A stretch of DNA of 8,914 nt. Source: an uncultured Prevotella sp. GTDB lineage: Bacteria > Bacteroidota > Bacteroidia > Bacteroidales > Bacteroidaceae. The stretch is from the NCBI GenBank assembly GCA_900765465.1, contig CAAFRM010000356.1, positions 1 to 8,914 on the forward strand. Direction: 5' to 3'. The first letter of the stretch is position 1. Every line of letters starts with the position of its first letter. The position numbers and the translations under genes were made by a program. The notes under the pieces are model-generated. The model saw nothing but the letters and a program-made list of their open reading frames with translations. It did not search any database and was not told the DNA's origin. Of the stretch, positions 7,498-8,914 are shown piece after piece.

Positions 7498-8385
7498 ATG
7501 ACTATGAGTAAAGAAAATAAAAAATTATTATATCATTATACTACAATGAATACGTTCTATTCTATGATAGATCATTCATTGGTGTATGAAAAGAATGACA
7601 TAAATCCTACATATATAACTATGTGGGCAACTCATTATGCATATCAAAACGATCCTACAGAATGTCAATTCTTTTTCGAAGGATTACAGAATAGGATTTT
7701 AAATTATGCAAAAACGAAGAAAGTAGAGCTTACTGATGAGGATAAGCAACTTATAAAACAGCCATGGTATGGCTTGAATATTTATACGATTTCACTTTCT
7801 ACACAAGAAGATGATTTAACAATGTGGCGTGGATATGGTCAGAATGGAGATGGCATTAGTTTGGGATTTGATTTTTCCAAACTACCATCAACGCTACCCA
7901 TATATGGACCAGACTGCAAAGAACGTGAATATCGGAGTGAAAGCGACCCTACATATTTACTCACAAGAAATATTCGGGAGTGTAAATATATCGATCCTAA
8001 CAATATAGAAATTGCAGAAGAAGCCTACGAGAGAGCTATAGATAATATTTTCGGCAAAGACAAGGAATGGAATGATGTAAAACAAAAAAGGCTTATCAAT
8101 GAGTACGCTCCAATCTATAAGCATTATAAATATAAAGCCGAAGGTGAATGGCGTATTATAGATACAAAACTCATCTCAAAATATCGCATAGGAGACAATC
8201 GTTCCCTCATCCCATATATTGAGGTAAATGTGCCTATTAATTGCCTGAGCAAAATAATAATTGGACCATGCCAAGATTCGAATAACATTGTGATAAATAT
8301 AAAAAAGTTCTTATGGACAAAAGGAATTGACACTAAAAATATTGAAATTGTAACGTCAGAGATTCCTTACAGAAACCGAATATAA
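7498..8385 (+). CDS. DUF2971 family protein, function unknown
   Basis: This 295-residue protein, probably cytoplasmic with no signal peptide or membrane segment, carries the DUF2971 pattern: YHYTT near the N-terminus (12-16), QNDPTE (50-55), an SLSTQEDDLTMW strand ending at Trp110, GDGISLGF (117-124), and EGEWRIID (about 215-222). No biochemical role is established for the family; its members are recurrent in accessory and defence regions. The N-terminal His-Tyr and the late Glu-Trp-Arg recall the order of NAD-binding and catalytic residues in ADP-ribosyltransferase-like folds, but this is only an inference from the sequence. The start may be ATG 7498 or the in-frame ATG 7504; 7498 leaves three bases after the methyltransferase stop, and the next gene begins two bases downstream. 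Base composition differs sharply: the first full line (7501-7560) has 11 G+C in 60 by hand count, against about half in neighbouring genes. This suggests separate acquisition. It may be an effector or accessory of the defence operon. Confidence 0.8.
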   Translation: MTMSKENKKLLYHYTTMNTFYSMIDHSLVYEKNDINPTYITMWATHYAYQNDPTECQFFFEGLQNRILNYAKTKKVELTDEDKQLIKQPWYGLNIYTISLSTQEDDLTMWRGYGQNGDGISLGFDFSKLPSTLPIYGPDCKEREYRSESDPTYLLTRNIRECKYIDPNNIEIAEEAYERAIDNIFGKDKEWNDVKQKRLINEYAPIYKHYKYKAEGEWRIIDTKLISKYRIGDNRSLIPYIEVNVPINCLSKIIIGPCQDSNNIVINIKKFLWTKGIDTKNIEIVTSEIPYRNRI

Positions 8386-8387
8386 CA

Positions 8388-8914
8388 ATGAAGATAGATA
8401 TACATACACTGATTGGCGAAGCGACAGCCTACGACAAGAAACAACAGATAGAGGCCAAGCGACCTAAGAGCTGGCTCAAAAGTGTATCTGCCTTTGCTAA
8501 CGGCGAAGGCGGCACACTTATCTTTGGCATCAGCGATGACGATCTGGTTGTCGGACTTGAGAATGCGGAACAAGATGCCGAACTCATCAGCGAAGCCATC
8601 AAGACTAAGTTGGATCCTATCCCAACCATCAATTTGGAATTTCAAGAAGTTGAGGGTAAAAAACTGATTTTATTGCATATCGCCTCTGGTGACGAGACAC
8701 CTTATTATTATATAGGTGACAAACAACGTGTCGCCTTCATCCGCATTGGAAACGAATCTGTTGTAGCAGACCGCATCCAATTGAGAAATCTTGTTCTTAA
8801 AGGAACAGGCAAGAACTACGACAGCCTTGCCGCACCATACAGATTTGATGATATGTCATTTACCAAATTGAAATCAGTACATTTCAAACGCTTGGGACGC
8901 TCTTTTGAGGATTC
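8388..8914 (+). CDS. AlbA_2 (Schlafen-type) domain protein, 3' truncated by window end
   Basis: From ATG 8388, two bases after the DUF2971 stop, the frame is open to the window end (175 codons plus 2 bases), so the C-terminus is missing. Residues about 20-125 are a recognisable AlbA_2 domain: EAKRPKSWLKSVSAFANGEGG (22-42) with the family signature AFANGEGG (35-42), LIFGISDDD (44-52), a KLDPIP segment (74-79), PYYYIG (105-110) and AFIRIGNESV (116-125). This domain occurs in proteins related to RecG-like ATP-binding regulators and in Schlafen-type nucleic-acid proteins, usually with a C-terminal GHKL-ATPase and/or winged-helix region. Here those parts are not visible, so regulator, nuclease or nucleic-acid-binding roles cannot be separated. 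GC returns to about half (31 of 60 in 8461-8520), unlike DUF2971 before it. The tight spacing argues for the same operon; its role in defence is inferred only from location. No Shine-Dalgarno precedes it. Confidence 0.87.
   Translation, partial: MKIDIHTLIGEATAYDKKQQIEAKRPKSWLKSVSAFANGEGGTLIFGISDDDLVVGLENAEQDAELISEAIKTKLDPIPTINLEFQEVEGKKLILLHIASGDETPYYYIGDKQRVAFIRIGNESVVADRIQLRNLVLKGTGKNYDSLAAPYRFDDMSFTKLKSVHFKRLGRSFED

Overview
The window looks like an internal piece of a defence island from a Bacteroidota genome, probably an order Bacteroidales gut organism of the Prevotella/Segatella/Bacteroides kind. This rests on moderate GC, starts preceded by A/T-rich sequence without Shine-Dalgarno motifs, and general protein character. 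It is an inference, because no rRNA or other marker gene is present.

All five genes lie on the + strand with gaps of 2 to 10 bases, so they read as one operon. Both ends are cut. Layout: (1) bases 1-447, the last 148 codons of a larger protein ending in a Vsr/DUF559-like nuclease fold, most likely the tail of a DUF1998-type helicase; (2) 453-3332, a 959-residue SNF2/RapA-type helicase resembling DrmD of DISARM; (3) 3343-7494, a 1383-residue Eco57I/PglX/DrmMI-like N6-adenine DNA methyltransferase with an NPPW motif and a C-terminal target-recognition region; (4) 7498-8385, an AT-rich DUF2971 protein of unknown function; (5) 8388 to the window end, the N-terminal 175 codons of an AlbA_2 (Schlafen-type) protein.

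SNF2 helicase plus large adenine methyltransferase, next to a helicase-nuclease, is the class 1 DISARM signature. The working model is a DISARM-related anti-phage system: the methyltransferase marks host DNA, and the helicases and nuclease act on unmarked DNA. DUF2971 and AlbA_2 are not part of textbook DISARM and may be extra effector or regulatory modules. drmA/drmB/drmC cannot be confirmed, because whatever encodes them lies outside the window.

The least expected signal is at DNA level. The part of the methyltransferase gene that encodes the target-recognition region is AT-rich and holds several palindromes: a perfect 10-bp hairpin at 5964-5986, an 8-bp hairpin at 6069-6094, a near-perfect 22-nt palindrome at 6329-6350, and two overlapping, mutually exclusive GC-rich hairpins at 6909-6982, one with a perfect 20-bp stem. 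They sit inside an intact reading frame. No tRNA, rRNA, CRISPR array, insertion sequence or intrinsic terminator was seen, and no intergenic stretch exceeds 10 bases.
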